This document shows, piece after piece, positions 55,905-64,000 of a stretch of DNA of 64,000 nt (position 1 is the stretch's first letter; each line of letters opens with the position of its first letter). The DNA is taken from positions 1 to 64,000 of the forward strand of contig CAIXCY010000210.1 of the NCBI GenBank assembly GCA_903918045.1, given 5' to 3'. Below the pieces are notes generated by a model that saw only the letters and a program-made list of their open reading frames with translations, did not search any database and was not told the DNA's origin. The DNA comes from an uncultured Bacteroidia bacterium. Lineage in GTDB: Bacteria > Bacteroidota > Bacteroidia > Bacteroidales > Prolixibacteraceae. Both the position numbers and the translations under genes were made by a program.

Positions 55905-58010
55905 TTAACTAATAGATCCCCAATTAAGATGATTTTTTTTCAGTGCGATTAATTGTTTTTTAAGGATATCATTCTGAGGTTTTTCAAGCGAGGGATCATC
56001 CGATATAATTGATTCGGCAATATCCCTGGCATATTGAAGGATCTGACCGTCTTTGGCAAGATTGCTTATCTTCAGATCGAAGGCTATTCCACTTTGCTGA
56101 GTACCTTCGATGTCCCCGGGACCCCGAAGTCGCATATCTGCCTCCGCAATCTCGAAGCCATCATTTGTGGCAACCATCGTTTCAATTCTTTTACGGCTTT
56201 CGGCGCCCAATTTAAATCCGGAAAGCAATATGCAGAAGGACTGTTCAGCGCCCCGCCCTACCCTTCCGCGCAATTGATGGAGCTGTGACAGGCCAAATCG
56301 CTCGGAACTTTCAATAATCATTACCGATGCATTCGGCACATCAACACCCACTTCAATAACAGTGGTAGCAACCAGAATCTGGGTTTCCATGCTTTTAAAA
56401 CGTTGCATTTCGAGATCCTTAGCGGCGGGTTTCATCCGGCCATGAACCATCCCAATCGCATAATCAGGTGAAGGAAACAATTTTATAATTTGCTCGTACC
56501 CTTCCTCCAGGTTTTTATAATCCATCTTTTCAGATTCTGAAATCAGTGGAAACACGATATAGATTTGCCTTCCCTCAGCGATCTCTTTACGAATAAAATC
56601 GTAGACTTGAGCCCGCCTATTCTCAAAATAATGGACCGTTTTGATCGGTTTACGTCCCGGAGGAAGTTCATCAATGACAGAAACATCCAAATCCCCATAA
56701 ACTGTCATGGCCAGGGTTCGTGGAATCGGAGTTGCAGTCATAACAAGGATGTGAGGAGGAACAAAATTCTTACGCCACAATTTTGCACGCTGGGTAACTC
56801 CAAAGCGGTGTTGTTCGTCGATGATTACCAATCCCAAGGACTCAAACTGAACAATATCTTCCAGCAAAGCATGAGTACCAATCAATAAATGGAGGTTTCC
56901 ATTCAAAAGCTCACCGTGAATAATCGCACGCTCCCCTTTTTTTGTTGATCCCGTTAGTAGTTTCACCTTTACAGCCATATCACCCAGAAATTTCTGAATC
57001 GAGAGATAGTGCTGATTGGCCAGTATTTCTGTTGGTGCCATAAAACAGCACTGAAAACCATTATCTAAAGCGATAAGTACAGACATTAATGCGACCATTG
57101 TTTTTCCGCTCCCAACATCCCCCTGCAGCAACCTGTTCATTTGCCTCCCTGTCCCCATGTCTTTGCGGATCTCCCTGATGACCCGTTTTTGGGCGCCTGT
57201 TAGCTCGAAAGGAAGGTGATTAAAATAAAAATCGTTGAAATAATTTCCAACCTTTGTAAACAGATGACCCTTAAATTTTTTATGTCGATCCTCCTTTAGG
57301 TGAAGCAATTTCAACTGGATATAGAACAACTCCTCAAATTTGAGTCGATATTCCGCTTTTCGCAGGATCTGAGGGTTTTCCGGAAAGTGAATAGTTATCA
57401 ATGCCGATTCCAGGCTAACCAACCCAAGTTTCTGCACCAACCATGAGGGCATGGATTCATAAATACTACCGCGGACCAGTTGCAGTGCTGCATATTGAAG
57501 TTTAAGGATATTTTTGGAGTGAATAAAATTGGTTTTCAGCTTCTCGGAAGTATTGTAATATGCCTGGATAAACCCCTCTTTTTTAGACTGATCAGCGAGA
57601 TTCTCATCCAGCTCGGGATGGACAATGCTAAACTGCCCGTTAAATTCACCCGGTTTCCCAAAAACGATATATTCCACATTAAGCTTAATGGTCTGAGTGA
57701 TAAATTTTATCCCCTGAAACCAGATCAGTTCCAGAATTCCAGTGCCATCAGTCAGGTAGGCGACCAAACGCTGATTACGTCCGACACCAATAAGTTCTGA
57801 ACCTGTTATCCTTCCCCTGACCTGTATGTAAGGCAAGGATGTGTCAATCTCACGGATAGTATAAAACTTAGTCCGGTCGACATACTTAAATGGAAAATAG
57901 TAAATCAGATCACCGAGTGTAAAGACCTTCAGCTCCTGATTTAATAGCACGGCCTTGCGGGGGCCAACTCCCGGAAGAAATTTAATATCCTGTGATAGTA
58001 TTCCCGACAT
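55905..58010 (-). CDS. recG: ATP-dependent DNA helicase RecG
   Basis: A 701-residue protein that remodels stalled replication forks. The N-terminal wedge domain is in residues 1-250, with GVGPRKA and the OB-fold block YIQVRGRITG near 61-70. The helicase core carries Walker A GDVGSGKT at 297-304, DEQH (Walker B-type box), and motifs such as LVMTATPIPRTL and QLRGRVGRG. Length and motif order match bacterial RecG. It is divergent from the methyltransferase-like gene; its downstream neighbour is the metal-transport operon. Confidence 0.95.
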   Translation of the reverse strand: MSGILSQDIKFLPGVGPRKAVLLNQELKVFTLGDLIYYFPFKYVDRTKFYTIREIDTSLPYIQVRGRITGSELIGVGRNQRLVAYLTDGTGILELIWFQGIKFITQTIKLNVEYIVFGKPGEFNGQFSIVHPELDENLADQSKKEGFIQAYYNTSEKLKTNFIHSKNILKLQYAALQLVRGSIYESMPSWLVQKLGLVSLESALITIHFPENPQILRKAEYRLKFEELFYIQLKLLHLKEDRHKKFKGHLFTKVGNYFNDFYFNHLPFELTGAQKRVIREIRKDMGTGRQMNRLLQGDVGSGKTMVALMSVLIALDNGFQCCFMAPTEILANQHYLSIQKFLGDMAVKVKLLTGSTKKGERAIIHGELLNGNLHLLIGTHALLEDIVQFESLGLVIIDEQHRFGVTQRAKLWRKNFVPPHILVMTATPIPRTLAMTVYGDLDVSVIDELPPGRKPIKTVHYFENRRAQVYDFIRKEIAEGRQIYIVFPLISESEKMDYKNLEEGYEQIIKLFPSPDYAIGMVHGRMKPAAKDLEMQRFKSMETQILVATTVIEVGVDVPNASVMIIESSERFGLSQLHQLRGRVGRGAEQSFCILLSGFKLGAESRKRIETMVATNDGFEIAEADMRLRGPGDIEGTQQSGIAFDLKISNLAKDGQILQYARDIAESIISDDPSLEKPQNDILKKQLIALKKNHLNWGSIS

Positions 58011-58074
58011 AAAACAAACTTACATGAAAAAAACAGCTTTGCAAACTACTCCATCATGTTTCCCGTTTCTTTAC

Positions 58075-58082
58075 TAGCTTTG
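58075..58082 (+). promoter_or_regulatory. -7 element upstream of the methyltransferase-like gene
   Basis: TAGCTTTG matches TAnnTTTG, 20 bp before the ATG at 58103, in the divergent region between recG and this gene. Confidence 0.45.
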
Positions 58083-58102
58083 CCGTTATAATCCGAATAG
58101 TT

Positions 58103-58864
58103 ATGAAATTTAGCACAATCAGCCGGTTAATCTACCTCAGACGAGCGCGACACCGCGGAGGGCACGGAATTCATTCCCCTTTTCTATTCCGTCTGATCAC
58201 CAATGTGATAGAGGATAAATTCCAATACCCTGAATACCAATTCTATAAAGAAAACCGCACCAAAGCCATCCGGTTGTTAACCAATTTTCCGAATCCAACT
58301 GTAAACATCATTTTCAACAGGTTTAATTTAAGTTTATCCAAACCCAAAAAACTTTATAACAAAATAGAGTTTTCTTCAAAATTTGGAAAGCTAATATTCA
58401 GGCTTATACGTGAATTTCACCCAGCCTATATATTCCACTATGGCCCAACCCTTGGGGTTAATCTTATACTTATGGCGATGGCCAATGGTGAAATTCCTGT
58501 TTATCAGGTTTGTGACGATCCTGAATATAGTTTATTTGGGGATGACCTGATAAAAGAATCAGAGTGTTCCAATATCCTCACACTGACCGAAAATCAGGAA
58601 CCCGCCGTTCTACCCCCCTTTATGGTTGTAAACTACCCAAATAATCCGGAGCTTTCGCGGAAAATGATCCAAAAGTATATTACACACCCTGGAGAAAATG
58701 ATGTCCTTATTATACGCGGTATCCACCGGTCACTTGAGATGGAAACCCTATGGAAGGAACTGATTATAAACACAAATGTCCGGGTTACGGTTGACCAATT
58801 TGAAATTGGAATCGTATTGTTTCGGAAAGGATTACAAAAGGAGGATTTTATTCATCGTTTTTGA
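58103..58864 (+). CDS. SAM-methyltransferase-like protein of the Bacteroidota HGxHSPF type
   Basis: A 253-residue protein that starts with the basic segment YLRRARHRGGHGIHSPFLFRLITNVIE, a recurring N-terminus in a Bacteroidota family usually annotated as class I SAM-dependent methyltransferase-like. The expected glycine-rich SAM motif is only weakly visible (IFHYGPTLGVNLILMA near residues 112-127). The region after it keeps alternating strand/helix pattern. I cannot point to catalytic residues, so the protein may be a degenerate or non-canonical member. Function unknown. Confidence 0.6.
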   Translation: MKFSTISRLIYLRRARHRGGHGIHSPFLFRLITNVIEDKFQYPEYQFYKENRTKAIRLLTNFPNPTVNIIFNRFNLSLSKPKKLYNKIEFSSKFGKLIFRLIREFHPAYIFHYGPTLGVNLILMAMANGEIPVYQVCDDPEYSLFGDDLIKESECSNILTLTENQEPAVLPPFMVVNYPNNPELSRKMIQKYITHPGENDVLIIRGIHRSLEMETLWKELIINTNVRVTVDQFEIGIVLFRKGLQKEDFIHRF

Positions 58865-59002
58865 TTCCTTTTTTTGATCCCCGTTAACGTACAAGTAGGT
58901 TTTTGATCATTTCTATTCTTATCTTTACCCACCCATTTTTCTTGAACAAAAAAAGAATATGAAGTGCATTAACATATTAAAATACAACCATTTAAAATAT
59001 AT

Positions 59003-59010
59003 TACATTTG
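59003..59010 (+). promoter_or_regulatory. -7 element for the efflux operon
   Basis: TACATTTG matches TAnnTTTG, 25 bp upstream of the ATG at 59036, following an AT-rich stretch. It would drive the HlyD-permease-TolC-HlyD run. Confidence 0.45.
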
Positions 59011-59035
59011 AGAATCAGATTTTAATCCGGTCATT

Positions 59036-60409
59036 ATGAATAGAAAAAGAGTATTGATTAGTTCAGGTGTCCTAATTGTCCTGTTATTAACTGTTTATTT
59101 GAATTGGAATAAAAGTTCAGATATTGAGGTAATTACTTGTAAGGTTGTAAAGGGTCCCATAGATATTAAGGTTCATACCTCAGGGCAGCTTGAAGCTGAA
59201 AAGTCTGTAAACATAGTTGTTCCTGATGAGTTGTCGGGGAGAAATGTCGGCATTTATGAGATTAAGATATCCGATTTACTGGAAGAAGGAAGTGTCGTCG
59301 ATTCGGGTCAGTTCATTGCAACACTTGACCATAAAGTGATAGAGGAGGTATTGACCAAGGCGAAGGAAGATATGGAACTCTCCCTGGTGGCCCTTCAGGA
59401 TGCCAAAATGGATTCGAATCTTACCTTAAGCAACTTTAGGGATCAATTAATTAACTCCACCTCAGATGTAGAAGAGAAGAAGATCATTGTTGCAGAATCA
59501 GCCTATGAATCACCCTCCGTAATCAAGAAGGCTGAAATGGATCTTGAGAAGGTCCGAAGAAAATTGGAACAGGATAAAAAGGGATTTGAACTCAAAGAGC
59601 GGCAGGCAAAATCGAAGGTAGACAGAGCAGCGTTAGATTTGCAGCAAAAAAATCAGAAAATTGACGAGTTACTCAAACTATCGGATGCCCTAACAATTAA
59701 AGCTCCCAAACAGGGGATGGTAATCTACGCAAAAGACAGGATGGGAACGAAAATTCAGGTAGGATCGAGTGTTAGTACCTGGAATCCGATTATTGCCACC
59801 CTTCCTGATATGACAAGGATGATCTCAAAAACCTATGTGAATGAAATTGATATTTCAAAAATAAAAAATGGGCAGAAAGTTAAATTAAGCATTGATGCTT
59901 TTCCAGAAAAAGAACTCAAGGGAGAGGTATTTGCGGTTGCAAATATTGGACAGCCAATGCCCAAGAGTGATGCGAAAGTTTTTGAGGTAAAGATCAGAGT
60001 CTTTGGATTCGATCCGCTACTTAAACCAGCCATGACCACCAGCAATACAATTGTTACAGGCAACTATACGGAAAAACTGATTATTCCTTCGGATGCTGTT
60101 TACGCCAATGATACAATCAAATACGTTTATGTTAAGAAAAAGCTGGTTGTGCGGCAGATTGTTGACCTTGGAAGTGAGAACGAAAATTTCATTATTGTAA
60201 ATAAGGGTTTGACCGAAGGGGACGAGGTGATTTATAACGAACCTGAAAAGCCTGAAGAGGTCCAAACGGTCGGTTGGGAGATTTATAAGGAGCAGAAGCT
60301 AAAGATCGAAGAGGAAAAGCGAAAATTGTTGGAGTCCTCAAAAAAAGAGCCTTTAGTATCCAATGCTATGGTCGAAGAAGCAGGTCAGAGTGTCTTACCA
60401 GCAAAATAA
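59036..60409 (+). CDS. HlyD/RND-type periplasmic adaptor (membrane fusion protein) 1
   Basis: A 457-residue protein with one N-terminal membrane helix (VLISSGVLIVLLLTVYLNW). A barrel-sandwich/lipoyl part is split by a coiled-coil hairpin (about residues 100-230, Lys/Glu/Gln-rich with LEQDKKGFELKERQAKSKVDRAALDLQ), followed by a beta-barrel (TYVNEIDISKIKNGQKVKLSIDAFP) and a membrane-proximal domain. It bridges an inner-membrane exporter and an outer-membrane TolC. The C-terminal tail (about 415-457) is charged and probably disordered. Paralogous to the partial gene at 63284. Confidence 0.88.
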   Translation: MNRKRVLISSGVLIVLLLTVYLNWNKSSDIEVITCKVVKGPIDIKVHTSGQLEAEKSVNIVVPDELSGRNVGIYEIKISDLLEEGSVVDSGQFIATLDHKVIEEVLTKAKEDMELSLVALQDAKMDSNLTLSNFRDQLINSTSDVEEKKIIVAESAYESPSVIKKAEMDLEKVRRKLEQDKKGFELKERQAKSKVDRAALDLQQKNQKIDELLKLSDALTIKAPKQGMVIYAKDRMGTKIQVGSSVSTWNPIIATLPDMTRMISKTYVNEIDISKIKNGQKVKLSIDAFPEKELKGEVFAVANIGQPMPKSDAKVFEVKIRVFGFDPLLKPAMTTSNTIVTGNYTEKLIIPSDAVYANDTIKYVYVKKKLVVRQIVDLGSENENFIIVNKGLTEGDEVIYNEPEKPEEVQTVGWEIYKEQKLKIEEEKRKLLESSKKEPLVSNAMVEEAGQSVLPAK

Positions 60410-60427
60410 CCGAATAATTCTGAACTG

Positions 60428-61792
60428 ATGAAGCTAAGAGCATATTACCAACGATATTCATACAATGTATTAATTGCCGTTGAAGCAATATTTGCCAATA
60501 AGGTAAAATCATTATTAACGGCACTTGGGATTATTTTCGGTGTCGCGGCAGTTATAAGCATGCTAGCCATCGGAAACGGTGCAGAGCAGGAGATCCTCGA
60601 ACAGATTAAAATGGTTGGGGTTAACAATATTATTGTGACACCTATTCTACCATCCAATCAGGCAACAGCCAATGACCAAAAAAGTGCTGCCTCCGCTGAT
60701 GCGAATCAGTCACAGGCAACAGGTAAAACAAAATTCTCGAAAGGGTTAACCCTCCTGGATGCAGAATCGATTAAAGAGATTATTCCGACTGTCAAAGATG
60801 TTTGTCCTGTAATCAATTTTAATTATTCGGCAATTCTCAACGACAAGAGTAGTCCGATAAAACTGGAAGGGACCACCAATACCTATTTCAGTTTGTTTGA
60901 TATCAGGCTTGAATCGGGAACCTTATTCAGCATGCAGCATCTGGTTAATGGCTACCCTGTTTGTATCATCGGCAACAATGTTAAAAATGTCTTTTTCAAC
61001 CAGGAGAATCCGGTAGGAAAGTTTATAAAATGCGGGCAAATCTGGTTGAAAATCATTGGTGTAATCGAAAAAAGGAGCTTTGTCGGCACGGGAGGAGGTA
61101 CCATGGCCATCAGCAGCACGGATAATAAAATTATCATTCCTGTAAAAACCATGTTATTGAGATACAGGAATAAGGCGTTGATCAGGGCAGACCAGGTAGA
61201 AGCATCCGGAAAGGGGGGAAATCAAAATCCCACGATTGAAGATACCAATCAACTCGACCTTGTAATTATTCAGGTCGCTGAAACTTCCACCCTTACTTCA
61301 ACAGCAAAAATCGCAGGAAAAATGCTTTTACGAAAACACAATAACGTTCAGGATTTTGATGTGAGCATCCCGGAACTGTTATTGAAACAACAGCAAAAGA
61401 CTAAGAACATTTTCAATATTGTCCTCGGAGCTATCGCCGGAATCTCACTTATTGTAGGGGGAATCGGAATTATGAATATCATGCTTGCTTCGGTTATGGA
61501 GCGGATCAGAGAAATCGGCACCCGTCAGGCAATCGGAGCCTCCAGAAAAGATATCGTTTTCCAGTTTCTTTCAGAGTCCACTCTGATCAGTATTTCAGGA
61601 GGATTAATCGGAATTGTCCTTGGGGTTATCCTGACCAAAATAATTGAAACCATGTTTGATATAAAAACGATCATTTCAATTTTTTCGATAATAATCTCAT
61701 TTGGAGTTTCAGTATTTATAGGGATCGTCTTTGGCTATGTTCCGGCAAAGCGCGCAGCGGAGAAGGATCCTGTTGAATCATTACGTCAATAA
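60428..61792 (+). CDS. MacB-type ABC transporter permease (FtsX domain), ATPase subunit absent
   Basis: A 454-residue permease with an N-terminal transmembrane helix (VEAIFANKVKSLLTALGIIFGVAAVISMLAIG), the MacB-like periplasmic core domain (about residues 55-310), and a C-terminal FtsX helix bundle (FNIVLGAIAGISLIVGGIGIMNIML and MERIREIGTRQAIGASRKDIVFQF). No Walker motifs are present, so the ATP-binding protein must be separate. No ATPase gene lies before it in the operon. It is 18 bp downstream of HlyD 1 and 10 bp upstream of TolC. Confidence 0.88.
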   Translation: MKLRAYYQRYSYNVLIAVEAIFANKVKSLLTALGIIFGVAAVISMLAIGNGAEQEILEQIKMVGVNNIIVTPILPSNQATANDQKSAASADANQSQATGKTKFSKGLTLLDAESIKEIIPTVKDVCPVINFNYSAILNDKSSPIKLEGTTNTYFSLFDIRLESGTLFSMQHLVNGYPVCIIGNNVKNVFFNQENPVGKFIKCGQIWLKIIGVIEKRSFVGTGGGTMAISSTDNKIIIPVKTMLLRYRNKALIRADQVEASGKGGNQNPTIEDTNQLDLVIIQVAETSTLTSTAKIAGKMLLRKHNNVQDFDVSIPELLLKQQQKTKNIFNIVLGAIAGISLIVGGIGIMNIMLASVMERIREIGTRQAIGASRKDIVFQFLSESTLISISGGLIGIVLGVILTKIIETMFDIKTIISIFSIIISFGVSVFIGIVFGYVPAKRAAEKDPVESLRQ

Positions 61793-61802
61793 AATAACAC
61801 CT

Positions 61803-63287
61803 ATGTTTCGCCATTTAATACTATTAACGTTTTGTATTTTAAGCTTGACACTAAAAGCCCAGGAGAAGGTCGTTAAGTTAACCCTCGATCAGGTTATTAA
61901 CCTTGCGTCCCAAAATTCAATAGATGCCTTCAAACAAAAGAATATGTACTTCTCGAGTTACTGGGCGTTTAAGTACTACAAGGCCAATAAGCTTCCATCC
62001 CTGTCAATTGGTTCCAATCCGCTATCTTTCAGCAATTCAATCAGACAGGATTATGATTATGTGGCCCACACCTGGATTTATTCACAGCAAAATAATCTAA
62101 CTTCGAGCGCTTCATTAAGAATGGCTCAGCTTGTCGGCTTAACAGGCGGAAGTTTCAATGTCAGTTCTGATCTCGGGATGGCCCGGAATTTTATCGGTGA
62201 TCAGTCAACCCTTTATTCTGCAAATGCCTTAAGTGTTGGATATACCCAAAGGGTTAACGGGTATAACAGCATGCGTTGGGCCTCCAAAATAGAGCCTGTG
62301 AAATTTGAGATGGCCAAAAAGAATCTGATTCAGTCGATGGAAAACATTGCCCTGACAGCTACGAATAAATTTTTTGCCATGATAGATGCACAAATTGAGA
62401 TAAATATTTCACTCACCAATTTAGCAAATGCCGATACCCTATTTCAACTGGGCAAGGGGCGGTACCAGGTGGGAACGGTTACTCAGGATGAATTACTGAA
62501 TCTTGAACTGACCCAGATGAATGCTAAACTTGCGGTAACCCGTGCAAACCAGGGGTTAGTCAGGTCGAGAGCCGATCTCAATTCATATCTTGCTCTTGAC
62601 AAGGGTACGGTCGTTGAATGTGTTCTGCCGTCGACAGTTTCAACCCTTCAGGTCAATGTTGATGAAGCTATTCAAAAGGCGCTTGAGAATAACCCGAACA
62701 TGCTTTCAGAGAAGCAGCGACTACTGGACGAAGATAACAAAGTGGCCCAGACAAGGGCACAGAATGGTCTAAGTGTAGATATCAGTGCTTCTGCCGGAAT
62801 AAACCAGAAAGCAACTGTACTTTCGAGTGCATACCAGAACCCCAATAAATTCCAGAATTTAGGTATAATAGGATTATCGATTCCAATTCTTGATTGGGGA
62901 AGAAGGAAGGGAGCAATCCTTATGGCGAAGTCAAACAGGGAGGTTGTAAGAAGCAGCATTAAACAGGAACTTATTGATTTTCAGCAATCTGTTTTGATGA
63001 ATGTGATGGAATTCAATTTACAATCCGATCAGGTATTGAATTCGGCCAGAGCCGATACCATTGCCAGAATGGGATACAATGTCACCATGCGACGCTTTAA
63101 AATTGGCAAATTAGATGTTACCAAGCTGAATCTGGCTAGAAACGATGTAGAGACTGCACGCCGGGCTTATATCGCCTCACTCCGAAAATACTGGAATAAC
63201 TATTTTACGATAAGACAGTTAACTCTTTTTGATTTTGAAAAACGGAGTGATCTCACCATTGATTTTGACAAAATTCCTACAGAATGA
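61803..63287 (+). CDS. TolC-family outer-membrane efflux protein
   Basis: A protein of about 494 residues starting at ATG 61803 with a signal peptide (MFRHLILLTFCILSLTLKAQ). The frame is open farther up to 61731, but that extension overlaps the permease. The protein has two TolC-type repeats with long coiled alpha-hairpins (for example KKNLIQSMENIALTATNKFF and the later QELIDFQQSVLMNVMEFNLQ) and strands around GGSFNVSSDLG and IIGLSIPILDWG, the latter resembling the conserved strand-turn of the family. It forms the outer-membrane channel of the efflux system. Its stop overlaps the next start (ATGA). Confidence 0.88.
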   Translation: MFRHLILLTFCILSLTLKAQEKVVKLTLDQVINLASQNSIDAFKQKNMYFSSYWAFKYYKANKLPSLSIGSNPLSFSNSIRQDYDYVAHTWIYSQQNNLTSSASLRMAQLVGLTGGSFNVSSDLGMARNFIGDQSTLYSANALSVGYTQRVNGYNSMRWASKIEPVKFEMAKKNLIQSMENIALTATNKFFAMIDAQIEINISLTNLANADTLFQLGKGRYQVGTVTQDELLNLELTQMNAKLAVTRANQGLVRSRADLNSYLALDKGTVVECVLPSTVSTLQVNVDEAIQKALENNPNMLSEKQRLLDEDNKVAQTRAQNGLSVDISASAGINQKATVLSSAYQNPNKFQNLGIIGLSIPILDWGRRKGAILMAKSNREVVRSSIKQELIDFQQSVLMNVMEFNLQSDQVLNSARADTIARMGYNVTMRRFKIGKLDVTKLNLARNDVETARRAYIASLRKYWNNYFTIRQLTLFDFEKRSDLTIDFDKIPTE

Positions 63288-64000
63288 AATTGATTAAATA
63301 TTTAAAGGAAAAATCGAGGCTGGTTATATTAGGATGTACACTGATTCTGGTTATTGCCATTGTGGCCTTTTTAAAATTGCAACGCTCTTCCAATATTTAT
63401 GTAGTCAAAAGGGATTATTTCGAATCTGTTATCACCTGCAAGGGGGAGATGCAGAGTGAGCGAGCCGTTTTGATCAATTTTCCTGATATTCTTGGCGACA
63501 GGAATCTAAGTATTTATCAATTGCAAATCAAAGATCTTGTGCCTGAAGGTACCATCGTTAAAAAAGGGGAATATGTGGCACTATTGGATGAGGGGAGAAT
63601 AAAACAGCTCACCCAACAAAATACCGAGGCGTTACAGAAGGCAACCGCTGCCTTTAATGATTCAAAACTTGACTCAGCGGTTACTTTAAGCACCAGTCGG
63701 GATGATCTGGAGCAACTTGAATTTGATCTGAAATATAAGAAGATAGATGTCGAGCAATCAGTTTACGATTCTCCGGCAAATCTGCGGATGACACAAATCT
63801 CGTATGATCGGACTGCCCGGTTGTTGGATTCGAAAAGGCGCAGTTACAGGATGCAGCAAAATGAATTTAGGATCAGATGTTCAAGAAAAGAGCGGCAATA
63901 CCTTGAATACAAAGCAATGGACGAAAAATATCAGCAGTCTTTAGTTGCCATACGAATCACCGCACCCAGTGATGGGATGGTCATTTATGCCCGTAAGTGG
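63284..64000 (+). CDS. HlyD-like adaptor 2, truncated by the window end
   Basis: At least 239 residues are visible, beginning at ATG 63284, which overlaps the TolC stop. It has an N-terminal helix (LVILGCTLILVIAIVAFL), then ILGDRNLSIYQLQIKDLVPEGTIVKKGEYVALLD, which corresponds in order to the segment of HlyD 1 (GRNVGIYEIKISDLLEEG). A coiled-coil hairpin follows, then ITAPSDGMVIYARK, the returning lipoyl half. The two adaptors are clear but distant paralogs. The gene continues beyond the window. Confidence 0.85.
   Translation, partial: MKLIKYLKEKSRLVILGCTLILVIAIVAFLKLQRSSNIYVVKRDYFESVITCKGEMQSERAVLINFPDILGDRNLSIYQLQIKDLVPEGTIVKKGEYVALLDEGRIKQLTQQNTEALQKATAAFNDSKLDSAVTLSTSRDDLEQLEFDLKYKKIDVEQSVYDSPANLRMTQISYDRTARLLDSKRRSYRMQQNEFRIRCSRKERQYLEYKAMDEKYQQSLVAIRITAPSDGMVIYARKW

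Overview
The window looks like a chromosomal segment from a Bacteroidota bacterium, probably Bacteroidales or Marinilabiliales. The base composition is AT-rich. Several genes are preceded by the Bacteroidota-type -7 element TAnnTTTG. Gene content fits too: a CarboxypepD-regulatory plus plug outer-membrane barrel, a DUF3500 protein, a HEAT-DUF1080 protein and the PIN-PhoH form of PhoH. There is no rRNA, tRNA, CRISPR array, intact insertion sequence or prophage. All assignments come from reading sequence and recalled family features; no database search was run.

Layout. Positions 1-970 are a decayed accessory patch: an 11-bp inverted repeat, a strong promoter, an intact HicA toxin and a HicB antitoxin that has lost its N-terminal half. 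Positions 1026-7400 hold a Tat-type Gfo/Idh/MocA oxidoreductase, an acyl-CoA dehydrogenase, an auxin-efflux-carrier-type permease, rhamnulokinase and a small secreted barrel-like protein. Positions 7446-17382 hold a truncated elbB remnant abutting an M50-like membrane peptidase, then folC divergent from phoH, ppnP, an SRPBCC protein, an inositol-phosphatase, two tandem lysophospholipid (lipid A type) acyltransferases, a family-2 glycosyltransferase and a PhnB-like protein. Positions 17694-20264 hold an unusual ABC-F protein and a coiled-coil lipoprotein.

Positions 20348-33552 are a minus-strand glycan locus: GH20 hexosaminidase-like protein, sodium:solute symporter, flippase-like membrane protein, NagX/HGSNAT-like acyltransferase, HEAT plus double DUF1080 protein, Gfo/Idh/MocA oxidoreductase, pirin, DUF3500 and GH5. 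The likely theme is uptake and processing of amino-sugar glycans, with a possible 3-keto-glycoside branch (oxidoreductase plus DUF1080). Positions 33711-44238 are mixed minus-strand genes: VOC, DUF1801, an outer-membrane lipoprotein, AlkB, a three-gene aldo-keto reductase and luciferase-like run, a zinc-ribbon SDR, a polysaccharide deacetylase and a GH29 fucosidase. Positions 44293-50273 are housekeeping-like: an RsmH-type methyltransferase, GNAT, nitrilase, PlsC, a GT39/83-like transferase, a B3/B4 protein and TatD.

Positions 50416-58864 hold an outer-membrane barrel protein, an Nramp-like transporter with a soluble PRC/MgtE_N/CBS partner, recG and a methyltransferase-like protein. The Nramp-like operon has a leader whose hairpin covers a strong Shine-Dalgarno sequence. 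Positions 59036-64000 are an efflux operon (HlyD, MacB-type permease, TolC, second HlyD) that runs off the window end.

Most notable are the metal-transport operon with its leader, the ABC-F protein in which every degenerate motif falls in one of its two composite ATP sites, the SDR lacking the catalytic Tyr, the GH20 with Asp-to-Ala in the catalytic pair, and two decayed genes (hicB and elbB).
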